This document shows, piece after piece, positions 18,767 through 28,314 of a stretch of DNA of 64,000 nt. Position 1 is the first letter of the stretch. Every line of letters starts with the position of its first letter. The notes beneath the pieces are model-generated. The model did not search any database and had not been told where the DNA came from. It worked only from the letters and a program-made list of their open reading frames with translations. Position numbers and translations under genes: made by a program. The stretch is from Thermus islandicus DSM 21543 (GTDB taxonomy: Bacteria > Deinococcota > Deinococci > Deinococcales > Thermaceae). Location of the stretch: contig NZ_ATXJ01000007.1 of assembly GCF_000421625.1 (NCBI RefSeq), positions 1-64,000 on the forward strand. Direction: 5' to 3'.

Positions 18767-19739
18767 GCTCGGCCTCCTCGTAGGCCTTGATGATCCGGGC
18801 CACCAAGGGGTGGCGCACCACGTCCGACTCCTTAAAGTAGATGAAGGCGATGCCCTCTATCCCCTTCAGGATGCGGGTGGCCTCCACAAGGCCCGACTTT
18901 TGGTGTTTGGGCAGGTCGATCTGGGTGATGTCCCCCGTGATGACCATCTTGGAGCTGAAGCCCATGCGGGTGAGGAACATCTTCATCTGCTCCGGGGTGG
19001 TGTTTTGGGCCTCGTCCAGGATGATGAAAGCATCATTTAAGGTTCTACCCCTCATGAACGCCAAAGGCGCCACCTCAATGATTCCAGATTGGAGATATTG
19101 CTCAAAACGCTCGGCGTCAATCATGTCAAAGAGGGCATCGTAGAGGGGCCTAAGGTAGGGGTCCACCTTGGCCTGGATGTCCCCGGGGAGGAAGCCCAGC
19201 TTCTCCCCGGCTTCCACGGCGGGCCGGGTGAGGACGATGCGCTTCACCTTGCGCGCCCTGAGGTGGCTCACCGCCATGGCCACGGCCAGGTAGGTTTTGC
19301 CCGTGCCTGCGGGCCCGATGCCGAAGGTGATGTCGTGCCGGGCGATGGCCTCCACGTACCGCTTCTGCCCCGGGGTTTTGGGGCGGAGGCGCCCCGGGAG
19401 GGCGGGCTCCGCCTCCGGGTCGGTGGCCTGGTAGAGGCCCTGCCCCTCCTGGGCCAGGGCCACCGCCTGCTCCAGGGTGGCCTCGTCCAGCTCCGCCCCC
19501 TGGCGAAGGAGGGCGAGGAGGTCGCGGACCACCCGCTCGGCCACCCGCACCGCCTCCTCGTCCCCTAGGAGCTCCACCTGGTCCCCCCGCGCCACGAGCC
19601 TCAGGCGGTCGCCAAAAGCCTCGCGGAAGAGGGCGCGGAGCCTCTTCAGGTTCCGGTCCGCCTGGCCCAAAAAGGCCAGGGCCTCCTCGGGCTTTAGGGG
19701 GATCAAAAGCCTTTGGGCCGCTTCAGGATCTCGTGCCAT
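18744..19739 (-). CDS. phoH: PhoH-family ATPase
   Basis: 331 residues from ATG 19739. The N-terminal KH-like region (about 15-90) precedes the ATPase domain with Walker A GPAGTGKT, then [20 protein letters not shown] and Walker [11 protein letters not shown], the helicase-like PhoH signature. Implicated in RNA metabolism together with YbeY. The C-terminus is GGGGGQ. It overlaps the 126-residue gene upstream by 37 bp. The frame continues upstream through that gene but with no family support. Confidence 0.94.
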   Translation of the reverse strand: MARDPEAAQRLLIPLKPEEALAFLGQADRNLKRLRALFREAFGDRLRLVARGDQVELLGDEEAVRVAERVVRDLLALLRQGAELDEATLEQAVALAQEGQGLYQATDPEAEPALPGRLRPKTPGQKRYVEAIARHDITFGIGPAGTGKTYLAVAMAVSHLRARKVKRIVLTRPAVEAGEKLGFLPGDIQAKVDPYLRPLYDALFDMIDAERFEQYLQSGIIEVAPLAFMRGRTLNDAFIILDEAQNTTPEQMKMFLTRMGFSSKMVITGDITQIDLPKHQKSGLVEATRILKGIEGIAFIYFKESDVVRHPLVARIIKAYEEAERGGGGGQ

Positions 19740-20083
19740 ATCACCCCTTTCAAGATGCTCTCCCGGTCTGTGCGCAGGAGCTTTTTGCGGGCCGGCTTCG
19801 GAGGGGGCTCCTCTTGGGGTTCCTGTGGGCGGGCCTCGAGGACCCTCCGCTCGGAAGGAGGGGGAAGGGTCGGACGGGATGGGGCCTCCGCCCGCTTGGG
19901 CTCGGGGGAGGGGAGGGGCTTGGGCTTGGGCCGGGGGCGGCTTTTGGGTTTGGGGAAAGGCTCGGGCAGGGGGAGGTCCTCCGGAAGGGTGGGGGGGCGG
20001 CCCCGGCGGCTTAGGCCCTGAAGGGCGGGCAGGATGACGAAGAAGAGGAGAAAGAGGAGCCCAAGGAGGTCGTCTAGGCTCAT
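19703..20083 (-). CDS. Proline-rich single-pass membrane protein in the floA-phoH operon
   Basis: 126 residues. One N-terminal transmembrane helix ([20 protein letters not shown]) is followed by a 70-residue Pro/Lys/Arg-rich low-complexity linker, repeating PxP ([20 protein letters not shown]). A short conserved-looking C-terminal helix ends the protein: [20 protein letters not shown]. The end resembles the EILGPP-type tails of uncharacterised firmicute proteins, an impression only. Its start overlaps the floA stop by four bases and its end overlaps phoH, so it is embedded in the operon where Bacillus has yqfB/C. It may link the FloA domain to a cytoplasmic partner; this is inference. Confidence 0.7.
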   Translation of the reverse strand: MSLDDLLGLLFLLFFVILPALQGLSRRGRPPTLPEDLPLPEPFPKPKSRPRPKPKPLPSPEPKRAEAPSRPTLPPPSERRVLEARPQEPQEEPPPKPARKKLLRTDRESILKGVIWHEILKRPKGF

Positions 20084-21057
20084 TCCTCACCCTCGGGCTT
20101 GGCCGCCCGGCTGATGGACTCCCGCATGTCGGTGTCGGCCTCGATGTTCTTGAGGCGGTAGTAGTCCATGACCCCAAGCCGCCCCGCCCTTAGGGCCTCG
20201 GCCAGGGCCAAGGGCACCTGGGCCTGGGCCTCCACCAGCTTGGCCCGCATGGCCTCCACCAAGGCCCGGTTCTCCTGCTCCGCCGCCACCGCCATGGCCC
20301 TCCGCTCCTCGGCCTTGGCCTGGGCCACCTTTTTGTCGGCCTCCGCCTGGTCGGTGCGGAGCTGGGCCCCGATGTTCCGGCCCACGTCCACCTCGGCGAT
20401 GTCCACGGAGAGGATCTCAAAGGCCGTGCCGGCGTCCAGCCCTTTGGACAGCACGGTCTTGCTGATGCGGTCGGGCTGCTCCAGCACCTCCTTGTGGCTT
20501 TCTGCGCTCCCGATGGAGGCCACGATCCCCTCGCCCACCCGGGCCAGGACCGTTTCCTCGCCCGCTCCGCCCACGAGGCGGTCAATGTTGGCCCGCACCG
20601 TCACCCGGGCGGTGACCAAGAGCTGGATCCCGTCCTTGGCCATGCCCGCTACCTGGGGCGTGGTGATGACCTTGGGGTTGACGGACACCCGGACCGCCTC
20701 CAGCACGTCCCGCCCCGCCAGGTCTATGGCCGCGGCGCGGTCAAAGGTAAGCTTGATCCCCGCCTTGTCTGCGGCGATGAGGGCGTCCACCACCCGGTCC
20801 ACGTTGCCTCCCGCCAGGTACTGGGCCTCGAGGCGGTTGAGCTCCACGGGGATGCCCGCCTTCGTGGCCTTGATCATGGGGAAGATGATCTTGGCCGGGG
20901 GGACCCGTCTTAACCGCATGGCCACCAGGCTCGTGAGGGGAACCCGCACCCCGGCGAAGAAGGCTGTGACCCAGAGGCCTACGGGAATGAAGGAAAAAAA
21001 GAGGAAGACCAGGATAAGAACCAGTCCCGCGAGGAAAAGAAGGCCCACGGCAGTCAT
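20080..21057 (-). CDS. floA: FloA, flotillin-like membrane scaffold (SPFH)
   Basis: 325 residues. An N-terminal hairpin membrane anchor (about 3-45, [20 protein letters not shown]) is followed by the SPFH/band-7 domain, with [37 protein letters not shown] and [15 protein letters not shown] long EA-rich coiled coil ([20 protein letters not shown]) follows. Forms oligomers organising membrane microdomains. It lies one base after the nfeD stop, the partner pairing known from Bacillus (yqeZ-floA). Confidence 0.93.
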   Translation of the reverse strand: MTAVGLLFLAGLVLILVFLFFSFIPVGLWVTAFFAGVRVPLTSLVAMRLRRVPPAKIIFPMIKATKAGIPVELNRLEAQYLAGGNVDRVVDALIAADKAGIKLTFDRAAAIDLAGRDVLEAVRVSVNPKVITTPQVAGMAKDGIQLLVTARVTVRANIDRLVGGAGEETVLARVGEGIVASIGSAESHKEVLEQPDRISKTVLSKGLDAGTAFEILSVDIAEVDVGRNIGAQLRTDQAEADKKVAQAKAEERRAMAVAAEQENRALVEAMRAKLVEAQAQVPLALAEALRAGRLGVMDYYRLKNIEADTDMRESISRAAKPEGEE

Positions 21058-21058
21058 A

Positions 21059-22339
21059 CTACTCCTCCTTAAAAGCCCGCACCACCACCCGGGGGCCTTC
21101 CACCTTGACCACCCGGACCAAGGTGCCCCGGGGAAGGTACTCCCCTTCGGTCACCACGTCCACCCGCCGATCCCCAAACCGGGCCACCCCTGCGGGCCTT
21201 AGGTCGCTCAGGGCTTCCCCGATGGCCCCAAGCAGGGCCTCGAGCTCCCCTTTGGGCGGCGCGGTCTCCGAGATGGCGCTCTCCAGGACCAAGGCCCGCC
21301 CTACCCGGCTTCGGGGAAAGAGGCGGAAGAGGAGGAGGAGGCCAAGGCCCAAAACCAAAACGGCGTAGGCCCCTACCGCTAAGCTCTGGGCGCCAAAGGT
21401 GAGGTAAACGGAGGCCAGCACGAGCCCGATTCCCAAGGCCCCGGGAAGCCCGAACCCCGGCAGGAGGAAGGCCTCGGCGAGGAGGAGAAGCACCCCGGCG
21501 AAGAAGAGGAGGATCTCCAGGATCCCCGAAAGCCCGGCCAGATACCCCCCGAAGAAGTAGAGCCCCAGGGCGACGAGGCCGAGGGTGGCGGGGAGGAGGG
21601 TTCCCGGGGTGAAGAACTCCAGCAGGAGGAGAAGGATCCCCAAGGCGAGGAGCACCCCGGCCACGCTGGAACTGGTGAGGAAGCGGGCAAGCCGCACCCT
21701 GGGCCCTGGCTCCAAGCGCTCCACCTCGGCGCTTAGGCCCGCCTGGGCCAGGGCCTCGGAGAGGCTTCCCGCCTTGAAGTCCGCCACCTTGAGCTCCACC
21801 GCCTTGTCGGCCGAGAGGGTGAGGGGCTCCCCCTTGGCGGAAAGCCCCGGGATTTCCACCTCGGGGTCCACCATGGCCTCGGCCAACTGGGTGGGGCGGC
21901 CCCGGGCCTCGGCCACGGCGCGGAACTTGCCCTTGAGGGCGGAGACCACCTTTTGGTCTGCGGCCTCAGGCCTTTGCAAGGGGAGGGCCACCACGGGGAG
22001 GGCGGCCCCGATCTCGGAGCCGGGGAGCATGGCGATCTGGCGGCAGGATAGGGCGATGAGGGCCCCGGCCGAGAAGGCGTTTTGCACCACGGCCAGGGTG
22101 GGGAGGGGGGACTGGAGGATGCGGTCCGAGATCTTGATGGCGGCGTCCACCCGCCCCCCGGGGGTGTCAATGAGGAGGGCCACCCCGCTCGCCCCCTCCC
22201 GCTCGGCCCGGGTGAGGGCCTGGTCCACGAAGACGGCCAGGGCGGGGTCTATCTCCCCTTGGACGGGCACCAGGTAGGTTCTCCCCAGGGCCAGGGAGAG
22301 GAGAAGCCAGAGGGCAAGGAGCCTCTTCACCGCTTCCAT
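21059..22339 (-). CDS. NfeD-type membrane-bound serine protease (ClpP class)
   Basis: 426 residues. A signal peptide/anchor (1-19) precedes the ClpP-like protease domain, with [14 protein letters not shown] and the nucleophile Ser90 in [12 protein letters not shown]; the general base is probably a Lys near 130. Four to five transmembrane helices follow (about 215-335). The C-terminal OB-fold NfeD domain ([20 protein letters not shown]) is last. Such proteins are thought to process FloA/stomatin partners. The ATG at 22339 is touched by a TATAGA -10 box; a leaderless start at the GTG three codons later ([10 protein letters not shown]) fits better, so the N-terminus is uncertain. Confidence 0.9.
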   Translation of the reverse strand: MEAVKRLLALWLLLSLALGRTYLVPVQGEIDPALAVFVDQALTRAEREGASGVALLIDTPGGRVDAAIKISDRILQSPLPTLAVVQNAFSAGALIALSCRQIAMLPGSEIGAALPVVALPLQRPEAADQKVVSALKGKFRAVAEARGRPTQLAEAMVDPEVEIPGLSAKGEPLTLSADKAVELKVADFKAGSLSEALAQAGLSAEVERLEPGPRVRLARFLTSSSVAGVLLALGILLLLLEFFTPGTLLPATLGLVALGLYFFGGYLAGLSGILEILLFFAGVLLLLAEAFLLPGFGLPGALGIGLVLASVYLTFGAQSLAVGAYAVLVLGLGLLLLFRLFPRSRVGRALVLESAISETAPPKGELEALLGAIGEALSDLRPAGVARFGDRRVDVVTEGEYLPRGTLVRVVKVEGPRVVVRAFKEE

Positions 22340-22367
22340 TCTATACGCTTTGCCCCGGTGGGTACGC

Positions 22368-22373
22368 TATCCT
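22368..22373 (+). promoter_or_regulatory. TATCCT -10 box, leaderless aroE promoter
   Basis: TATCCT ends 7 nt before ATG 22381. A minus-strand TATAGA (22340-22345) for nfeD lies in the same 41-bp gap, so the two promoters diverge with little room for -35 elements. Confidence 0.5.
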
Positions 22374-22380
22374 GAAGGGG

Positions 22381-23175
22381 ATGCTTCGCCTCGCCGTCCT
22401 GGGCTACCCTGTGGCCCACTCCCTCTCCCCCGCCATGCACGCCTTCGCCCTGAAGCACCTGGGCCTAAAGGGCACCTACGAGGCCCTGGAGACCCCTGTG
22501 GAGGCGCTTCAAGACCGCTTTTGGGAGGTGCGCCGGGCCTTTCGGGGCGTGAACCTCACCCTTCCCCTGAAGGAGAGGGCCCTCGCCTTTCTGGACTGGG
22601 TCTCTCCCGAAGCCCTGGCCATCGGGGCGGTGAACACGGTGCTCCAGGTGGAGGGGAGGCTCTTCGGCTTCAACACCGACGCCCCAGGTTTTGTGGAAGC
22701 CCTCCGGGCCGGGGGGATTCCCCTCCAGGGCCCCGCTCTGGTCCTAGGGGCGGGGGGGGCTGGGCGGGCGGTGGCCTGGGCCTTGAGGGAGGCCGGCCTT
22801 GAGGTCTGGGTCTGGAACCGCACGCCTGAAAGGGCCCTGGCCCTGGCGGCGGAGTTCGGCCTGGAAGCGGTCCCCCTGGAGCGGGCCAAGGAGGCCCGGC
22901 TCCTCGTGAACGCCACCCGGGTGGGCCTCGAGGACCCCGGGGCCACCCCCCTTCCCCCGGAGCTTCTCCCCGGGGAAGGGGCGGCGGTGGATCTGGTCTA
23001 CCGCCCCCTTTGGACCCGCTTCCTCCGGGAGGCGCGGGCAAGGGGCCTAAAGGTCCAGACCGGCCTCCCCATGCTGGCGTGGCAGGGGGCACTGGCCTTC
23101 CGGATCTGGACGGGCTTCCTCCCGGACCCTTGGGGCATGGAGGAGGCGGCCCGCCGGGCCTTGGGGGAAGCGTGA
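22381..23175 (+). CDS. aroE: Shikimate dehydrogenase (NADP+)
   Basis: 264 residues. Reduces 3-dehydroshikimate in aromatic amino acid synthesis. Substrate residues are in GYPVAHSLSPAMHAFALKHL, the Lys/Asp pair in GVNLTLPLKERA and FNTDAPGFVEAL. NADP-binding loop is GAGGAGRAVAWAL with WNRTPERA after the second strand. LPMLAWQGALAFRIWTG is the C-terminal substrate helix. The stop overlaps the GTG of yigZ by four bases. Confidence 0.95.
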   Translation: MLRLAVLGYPVAHSLSPAMHAFALKHLGLKGTYEALETPVEALQDRFWEVRRAFRGVNLTLPLKERALAFLDWVSPEALAIGAVNTVLQVEGRLFGFNTDAPGFVEALRAGGIPLQGPALVLGAGGAGRAVAWALREAGLEVWVWNRTPERALALAAEFGLEAVPLERAKEARLLVNATRVGLEDPGATPLPPELLPGEGAAVDLVYRPLWTRFLREARARGLKVQTGLPMLAWQGALAFRIWTGFLPDPWGMEEAARRALGEA

Positions 23176-23747
23176 GCCTCACCCTGGCCGCCCCCGTGGT
23201 TCACGAGGAGATCCTCCAGAAAAGCCGCTTCCTCGCCAAGGCGGCCCCCGTGGCCTCGGAGGAGGAGGCCCTGGCCTTCCTGGAGGCCCAGCGGGATCCC
23301 GGGGCCAGCCACAACGGCTATGCCTACAAAATCGGCCTCCTCTACCGCTTTTCCGACGACGGCGAGCCCTCAGGCACTGCGGGAAAGCCCATCCTCCACG
23401 CCATAGAGGCCCAGGGGCTGGACCGGGTGGCGGTGCTGGTGGTGCGCTACTTCGGCGGCATCAAGCTTGGGGCCGGAGGGCTGGTGCGGGCCTACGGGGG
23501 CGTGGCGGCGGAGGCCCTCCGCCGTGCGCCCAAGGTCCCCTTGGTGGAGCGGGTAGCGGTGGCCTTCCACGTCCCCTTCGCCGAAGTGGGCCGGGTCCAC
23601 GGCCTCCTGCAGGCCCGCGCCTTAAAGGCCGAGGAGGCCTACACGCAGGAGGGGGTGCGCTTCGCCCTCCTCCTCCCCGAGCCCGAGCGGGAAGGGTTCC
23701 TAAAGGCCCTCCGAGACGCCACCCGGGGGAAGGTGGTCTTGGAGTAG
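23172..23747 (+). CDS. YigZ/IMPACT family protein
   Basis: 191 residues from GTG 23172, overlapping the aroE stop (GTGA). The IMPACT N-terminal domain is clear: ILQKSRFLAKAAPV, SHNGYAYKIG, FSDDGEPSGTAGKPIL and VVRYFGGIKLGAGGLVRAYG. A C-terminal ferredoxin-like DUF1949 domain follows (VPFAEVGRVHGLLQARALKA). The family is widespread and implicated in nucleic-acid or translation-related binding; the exact role is unknown. The stop is one base before polA. Confidence 0.88.
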   Translation: MSLTLAAPVVHEEILQKSRFLAKAAPVASEEEALAFLEAQRDPGASHNGYAYKIGLLYRFSDDGEPSGTAGKPILHAIEAQGLDRVAVLVVRYFGGIKLGAGGLVRAYGGVAAEALRRAPKVPLVERVAVAFHVPFAEVGRVHGLLQARALKAEEAYTQEGVRFALLLPEPEREGFLKALRDATRGKVVLE

Positions 23748-23748
23748 C

Positions 23749-26247
23749 ATGGAGCCGATGCTGCCCCTCTTTGCGCCCAAGGGCCGGGTGCTCCTGGTGG
23801 ATGGGCACCACCTGGCCTACCGCACCTTCTTCGCCCTCAAGGGCCTCACCACCAGCCGCGGCGAGCCGGTGCAGGCGGTCTACGGCTTCGCCAAGAGCCT
23901 CCTCAAAGCGCTCAAGGAGGACGGGGACGCTGTGGTCGTGGTGTTTGACGCCAAGGCCCCCTCCTTCCGCCACGAGGCCTACGAGGGCTACAAGGCGGGG
24001 CGGGCCCCCACTCCCGAGGACTTCCCCCGGCAGCTTGCCCTCATCAAGGAGTTCGTGGACCTCCTGGGGCTCACCCGCCTCGAGGTCCCCGGGTACGAGG
24101 CCGACGACGTCCTGGCCACCCTGGCGAAGAAGGCGGAAAGGGAAGGCTACGAGGTCCGCATCCTCACCGCCGACCGGGACCTCTACCAGCTCGTTTCCGA
24201 CCGCATCGCCATCCTTCACCCCGAGGGGTACCTCATCACCCCGGAGTGGCTCATGGAGCGCTACGGCCTCCGCCCGGAGCAGTGGGTGGACTACCGGGCC
24301 CTGGCCGGCGACCCCTCGGACAACATCCCGGGGGTCAAGGGCATAGGGGAGAAGAGGGCGGCAGGGCTCATCCGGGAGTGGGGGAGCCTGGAGAACCTCC
24401 TGAAGCACCTGGACCAGGTGAAGCCCTCCCTAAGGGAGGCGATTCTCGCCCACATGGAGGACCTCAGGCTTTCCCAGGACCTCTCCCGGGTGCGCACCGA
24501 CCTACCCCTCGAGGTGGACTTCGCCCGGCGGCAGGAGCCCGACCGGGAGGCCTTGAAGGCCTTCTTGGAGCGCCTGGAGTTCGGAAGCCTCCTCCACGAG
24601 TTCGGCCTCCTGGAGGGGCCAAAGGCCCTGGAGGAGGCCCCCTGGCCACCCCCCGAAGGGGCCTTCGTGGGCTACCTTCTTTCCCGGCCCGAGCCCATGT
24701 GGGCGGAACTGGAGGCCCTCGCTGCCTCCAAGGAGGGCCGGGTGCACCGGGCGTTGGACCCCTTGGCGGGGCTAAGGGACCTGAAGGAGATCCAGGCTCT
24801 CCTCGCCAAGGACCTGGCTGTTTTGGCCCTGAGGGAGGGCCTGGACCTTTCCCCTTCCCACGACCCCATGCTCCTCGCCTACCTCCTGGACCCCGCCAAC
24901 ACCACCCCCGAGGGGGTGGCGCGGCGGTACGGGGGGGAGTGGACGGCGGAGGCGGGGGAGCGGGCCGCCCTCGCCGAGAGGCTCTACGGGCGTCTTAGGG
25001 AGCGCCTGGAGGGGGAGGAGAAGCTTCTTTGGCTTTACGAGGAGCTGGAGAGGCCCCTTTCCCGGGTCCTCGCCCACATGGAGGCCACGGGGGTCCGGCT
25101 GGACGTCCCCTACCTGAAGGCCCTCTCCCTGGAGGTGGAGGCCGAGGTCCGCCGCGTGGAGGAGGAGGCCTTCCGCCTGGCGGGCCATCCCTTCAACCTG
25201 AACTCCCGGGACCAGCTGGAACGGGTCCTCTTTGACGAGCTTAAGCTTCCCGCCATCGGCAAGACGGAGAAGACGGGCAAGCGCTCCACGAGCGCCGCGG
25301 TGCTGGAGGCCCTCCGCGAGGCCCACCCCATCGTGGGCAAGATCCTGGAGTACCGGGAGCTCACCAAGCTCAAGAGCACCTACATTGATCCCCTTCCTGG
25401 CCTGGTCCATCCCAAGACGGGCCGCCTCCACACCCGCTTTAACCAGACGGCCACGGCCACGGGGAGGCTTTCTAGCTCCGACCCCAACCTGCAGAACATC
25501 CCCGTGCGCACTCCGCTGGGCCAACGGATCCGCCGGGCCTTCGTGGCCGAAGAGAGGTGGCTCCTTTTGGCCTTGGACTACAGCCAAATAGAGCTCAGGG
25601 TCCTCGCCCACCTCTCCGGGGACGAAAACCTGATCCGGGTCTTCCAGGAGGGGCAGGATATCCACACCGAGACGGCGAGCTGGATGTTTGCCGTGCCCAA
25701 GGAGGCGGTGGACTCCCTGATGCGCCGGGCGGCCAAGACGGTGAACTTCGGGGTCCTCTACGGCATGTCTGCCCACCGGCTCTCCCAGGAGCTTTCCATC
25801 CCCTACGAGGAGGCGGCGGCCTTCATTGAGCGCTACTTCCAGACCTTTCCCAAGGTGCGGGCCTGGATTGAGCGGACCCTGGAGGAGGGAAGAAAGCGGG
25901 GCTACGTGGAGACCCTCTTCGGCCGCAGGCGCTACGTGCCCGACCTCACCGCCCGGGTGAAAAGCGTGCGGGAGGCCGCCGAGCGTATGGCCTTCAACAT
26001 GCCCGTCCAGGGCACCGCCGCCGACCTCATGAAGCTCGCCATGGTAAAGCTCTTCCCCCGCCTGAGGGAGGCGGGGGCCCGGATGCTCCTCCAGGTCCAC
26101 GACGAGCTTCTCTTGGAAGCGCCCAAGGACCGGGCCGAGGAGGTGGCCGCCCTGGCGAAGGAGGTCATGGAGGGGGTCTACCCCCTCGCCGTGCCCCTCG
26201 TGGTGGAGGTGGGGATGGGGGAGGACTGGCTTTCGGCCAAGGGGTAG
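23749..26247 (+). CDS. polA: DNA polymerase I, Taq type
   Basis: 832 residues, as in Taq. Domains: 5' nuclease (1-about 290, with LLVDGHHLAYR, GYEADDVLATLA, GVKGIGEK), a vestigial 3'-5' exonuclease fold (about 294-422) lacking the DEDD acids, so no proofreading, and the polymerase (423-832). Catalytic Asp610 is in LALDYSQIELR and Asp785 in VHDE. The O helix is RRAAKTVNFGVLYG with Phe667. Relative to the Taq sequence as I recall it, residue 603 is Arg instead of Gly and 607 Leu instead of Val, just before motif A. A TAGCAT -10 ends 7 nt before the second Met (ATG 23758), so synthesis may begin at MLPLFAPKG (829 residues). Confidence 0.98.
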   Translation: MEPMLPLFAPKGRVLLVDGHHLAYRTFFALKGLTTSRGEPVQAVYGFAKSLLKALKEDGDAVVVVFDAKAPSFRHEAYEGYKAGRAPTPEDFPRQLALIKEFVDLLGLTRLEVPGYEADDVLATLAKKAEREGYEVRILTADRDLYQLVSDRIAILHPEGYLITPEWLMERYGLRPEQWVDYRALAGDPSDNIPGVKGIGEKRAAGLIREWGSLENLLKHLDQVKPSLREAILAHMEDLRLSQDLSRVRTDLPLEVDFARRQEPDREALKAFLERLEFGSLLHEFGLLEGPKALEEAPWPPPEGAFVGYLLSRPEPMWAELEALAASKEGRVHRALDPLAGLRDLKEIQALLAKDLAVLALREGLDLSPSHDPMLLAYLLDPANTTPEGVARRYGGEWTAEAGERAALAERLYGRLRERLEGEEKLLWLYEELERPLSRVLAHMEATGVRLDVPYLKALSLEVEAEVRRVEEEAFRLAGHPFNLNSRDQLERVLFDELKLPAIGKTEKTGKRSTSAAVLEALREAHPIVGKILEYRELTKLKSTYIDPLPGLVHPKTGRLHTRFNQTATATGRLSSSDPNLQNIPVRTPLGQRIRRAFVAEERWLLLALDYSQIELRVLAHLSGDENLIRVFQEGQDIHTETASWMFAVPKEAVDSLMRRAAKTVNFGVLYGMSAHRLSQELSIPYEEAAAFIERYFQTFPKVRAWIERTLEEGRKRGYVETLFGRRRYVPDLTARVKSVREAAERMAFNMPVQGTAADLMKLAMVKLFPRLREAGARMLLQVHDELLLEAPKDRAEEVAALAKEVMEGVYPLAVPLVVEVGMGEDWLSAKG

Positions 26248-26952
26248 GGGTTGGCTCCGGAGCCTGAAGAAGGGCCAGGGGGTTTTCCCGGAGGAAGGTT
26301 TCCAAGGGAATGCCCCCTGGGCCCAAAAGAAGTGCCTTCGCCCTTAAGGCCTGGGTGAAGGCTTCCAGGCCCTTGGTTCTCTTTGAGGGGGCGCTTTGGT
26401 CCTGCAGGGCCAGGAGGTGCTTTCCCTTTTTCAGCACGAAGTCCACCTCTCCGAGGAAAGCCCCAGGACTGCGGTGCTGCCCCGTGTTCAGAGCGCGGAG
26501 CTTGGGGCTGGAGGCGCGGTGCTGGAAGGGCTCGGCGGCGTACTTCTGGAGGGCACCGAGGAGCCCCGCCCCCTCCAAAAGCTCCAGGTAGTGGGCCAGG
26601 GTCACCGTGTTCCCGGCGTTTTGGAGTTGTCCTAGCCTCGTATAGGAGAGCAGCTGGCCGCTGTAGAGAACGGGTAGCCCCCGAAGTAAAGGTACTCCGA
26701 GAGGGTGTACCCGAAGGCCCGCAAAGGGTCCAGTGGGGGAGGGGAAGGCTCTGGAGGGCCTCCCCTCCCTGGACCCGGCGGTGGGCTGGGGTTCACTGGG
26801 TTTCCAGCCAGGGGGCTTGCTTGAGGGTGGGCTCATCGGCGAAGGACTGGGCCACCTGCAGGGCGAGGGTGGTGTTGCCCACCGGAGCACCACCTGCAGG
26901 GCTCCTTGAGCCGCCTCAGGAGCTCCTGGGCCTGGGGACGGGTAAATCAGGC
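26248..26952 (-). pseudogene. Remnant of an AAA ATPase with DUF4143 domain
   Basis: On the minus strand the pieces appear in different frames. RPQAQELLRRLKEP is at about 26940-26890, then NTTLALQVAQSFADEPTLKQ where a Walker A GKTTL is expected (Lys now Asn), then a stop. After a gap come a DUF4143-like run GNTVTLAHYLELLEGAGLLG and SSPKLRALNTG, then VDFVLKKGKHLLALQ and AFTQALRAKALLLGPGGIPL near 26270. The intact family are two-domain ATPases, often called ATP-binding proteins, mobile and of unclear function. Deletions, a lost P-loop and several frameshifts show it is dead. It fills the 756-bp gap between polA and glmM. Confidence 0.75.
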
Positions 26953-26990
26953 TACCCCTGGGCGAAGGTACCCCCCGCCCCTGGCCCTGG

Positions 26991-26996
26991 TATAGT
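26991..26996 (+). promoter_or_regulatory. TATAGT -10 box, leaderless glmM promoter
   Basis: TATAGT ends 7 nt before GTG 27004. This is the best-matching -10 hexamer among the leaderless promoters in the window. Confidence 0.55.
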
Positions 26997-27003
26997 GGCC
27001 GGC

Positions 27004-28305
27004 GTGAGGCGCTACTTCGGCACCGACGGGGTGCGGGGCGAGGCGGGAAAGCCCCCCCTCACCCCAGAGTTCGTCCTCAAGCTCGGCCAGGCGGCGGGGG
27101 CCTACTTCCGAGCCCAAAGCCCTAGGCCCGTGGTCCTCCTCGCCAAGGATACCCGGGAGTCCTCCGACCTCCTCGAGGCCGCCTTGGCGGCGGGGCTTCT
27201 GAGCCAGGGGGTGAGGGTGGAGCACCTGGGGGTGCTGCCCACCCCGGGGGTGGCCTACCTGACCCAGGCCCTGAGGGCCACGGCGGGAGCGGTGATCTCT
27301 GCGAGCCACAACCCCTACCAGGACAACGGCATCAAGTTCTTCGGCCCCACCGGGGAGAAGCTCCCCGACGAGGCCGAGGAGGAGATAGAGCGGCTTCTCC
27401 TGGAGGACCACCCCACCCGGGGCATCGGCACCGTGGGGGACTTCCGCGAGGCGGAAAGGATGTACCTGGACTTCCTCCTCGCCCACGCCCCCGACCTCAC
27501 GGGGCTCAGGATCGGCCTGGACCTCGCCCATGGGGCCACCTTCCGCATCGGGCCCAAGCTTTTCCAGAAGGCAGGGGCCGAGGTGATGGCCTTCTTCCAC
27601 ACCCCGGACGGGAGGAACATCAACCGGGGTTGCGGCTCCACCCACCCCGAGGCCCTCGCCCGCTTTGTGGTGGAGCTGGGCTTGGACCTGGGCTTCGCCT
27701 TTGACGGGGATGGGGACCGGGTGCAAGGGATAGACCGGAAAGGGCGCCTCTTCCACGGGGACCACATCCTCTACCTCGCCGCCTTGGCCTTTGGGGAAAA
27801 GGGCGTGGTGGGGACGGTGATGAGCAACATGGGCCTCGAGGTGGCCCTGAGGGAGCGGGGCCTGGCCTTCCACCGGGCGGCGGTGGGGGACCGGTACGTC
27901 CTGGAGAAGCTCAAGGAGACGGGCCTCGCCTTGGGGGGGGAGCCCTCGGGCCACGTGATCTTCCTCCGCCACCACACCACCGGCGACGGCCTCCTCACCG
28001 CCCTTCTCACCCTGAAGGCCCTCAAGGCCATGGGCGGGGACCTCGCCGACTGGTACGAGGCGCTTCCCCTGTACCCCCAGGTCCTCCTCAACGTGCGGGT
28101 GGCCGACAAGGGGAGGGTGATGGCGGACCCGAGGCTAGGGGAGGCCATCCGGGAGGCCGAGGCCCGCCTAGGGGGGAGGGGCCGGGTGAACGTGCGCCCC
28201 TCGGGCACGGAGCCCGTGGTCCGGGTCATGGTAGAGGCGGAGGCGGGGGCCATGGAGGTGGCCCAGGCCCTGGCCCGGGTGGTGGAGGGGCTGGGCCGGG
28301 AGTAA
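27004..28305 (+). CDS. glmM: Phosphoglucosamine mutase
   Basis: 433 residues from GTG 27004 (MRRYFGTDGVRGEAG). Converts glucosamine-6-phosphate to glucosamine-1-phosphate for cell-wall precursors. Four domains of the alpha-D-phosphohexomutase fold: the phosphoserine Ser101 in VISASHNPYQ, metal loop FDGDGDRVQG, sugar-binding GGEPSGHVIF, and phosphate-binding NVRPSGTEPVVRVMVE. Longer upstream reading has no family support and would run through the dead ATPase gene. First gene of a plus-strand run to rnr. Confidence 0.96.
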   Translation: MRRYFGTDGVRGEAGKPPLTPEFVLKLGQAAGAYFRAQSPRPVVLLAKDTRESSDLLEAALAAGLLSQGVRVEHLGVLPTPGVAYLTQALRATAGAVISASHNPYQDNGIKFFGPTGEKLPDEAEEEIERLLLEDHPTRGIGTVGDFREAERMYLDFLLAHAPDLTGLRIGLDLAHGATFRIGPKLFQKAGAEVMAFFHTPDGRNINRGCGSTHPEALARFVVELGLDLGFAFDGDGDRVQGIDRKGRLFHGDHILYLAALAFGEKGVVGTVMSNMGLEVALRERGLAFHRAAVGDRYVLEKLKETGLALGGEPSGHVIFLRHHTTGDGLLTALLTLKALKAMGGDLADWYEALPLYPQVLLNVRVADKGRVMADPRLGEAIREAEARLGGRGRVNVRPSGTEPVVRVMVEAEAGAMEVAQALARVVEGLGRE

Positions 28306-28314
28306 GCTGAGGGC

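Noticed and set aside
24772-26100. A 442-codon frame antisense to polA
   Set aside because: Pure shadow of the polymerase coding strand.
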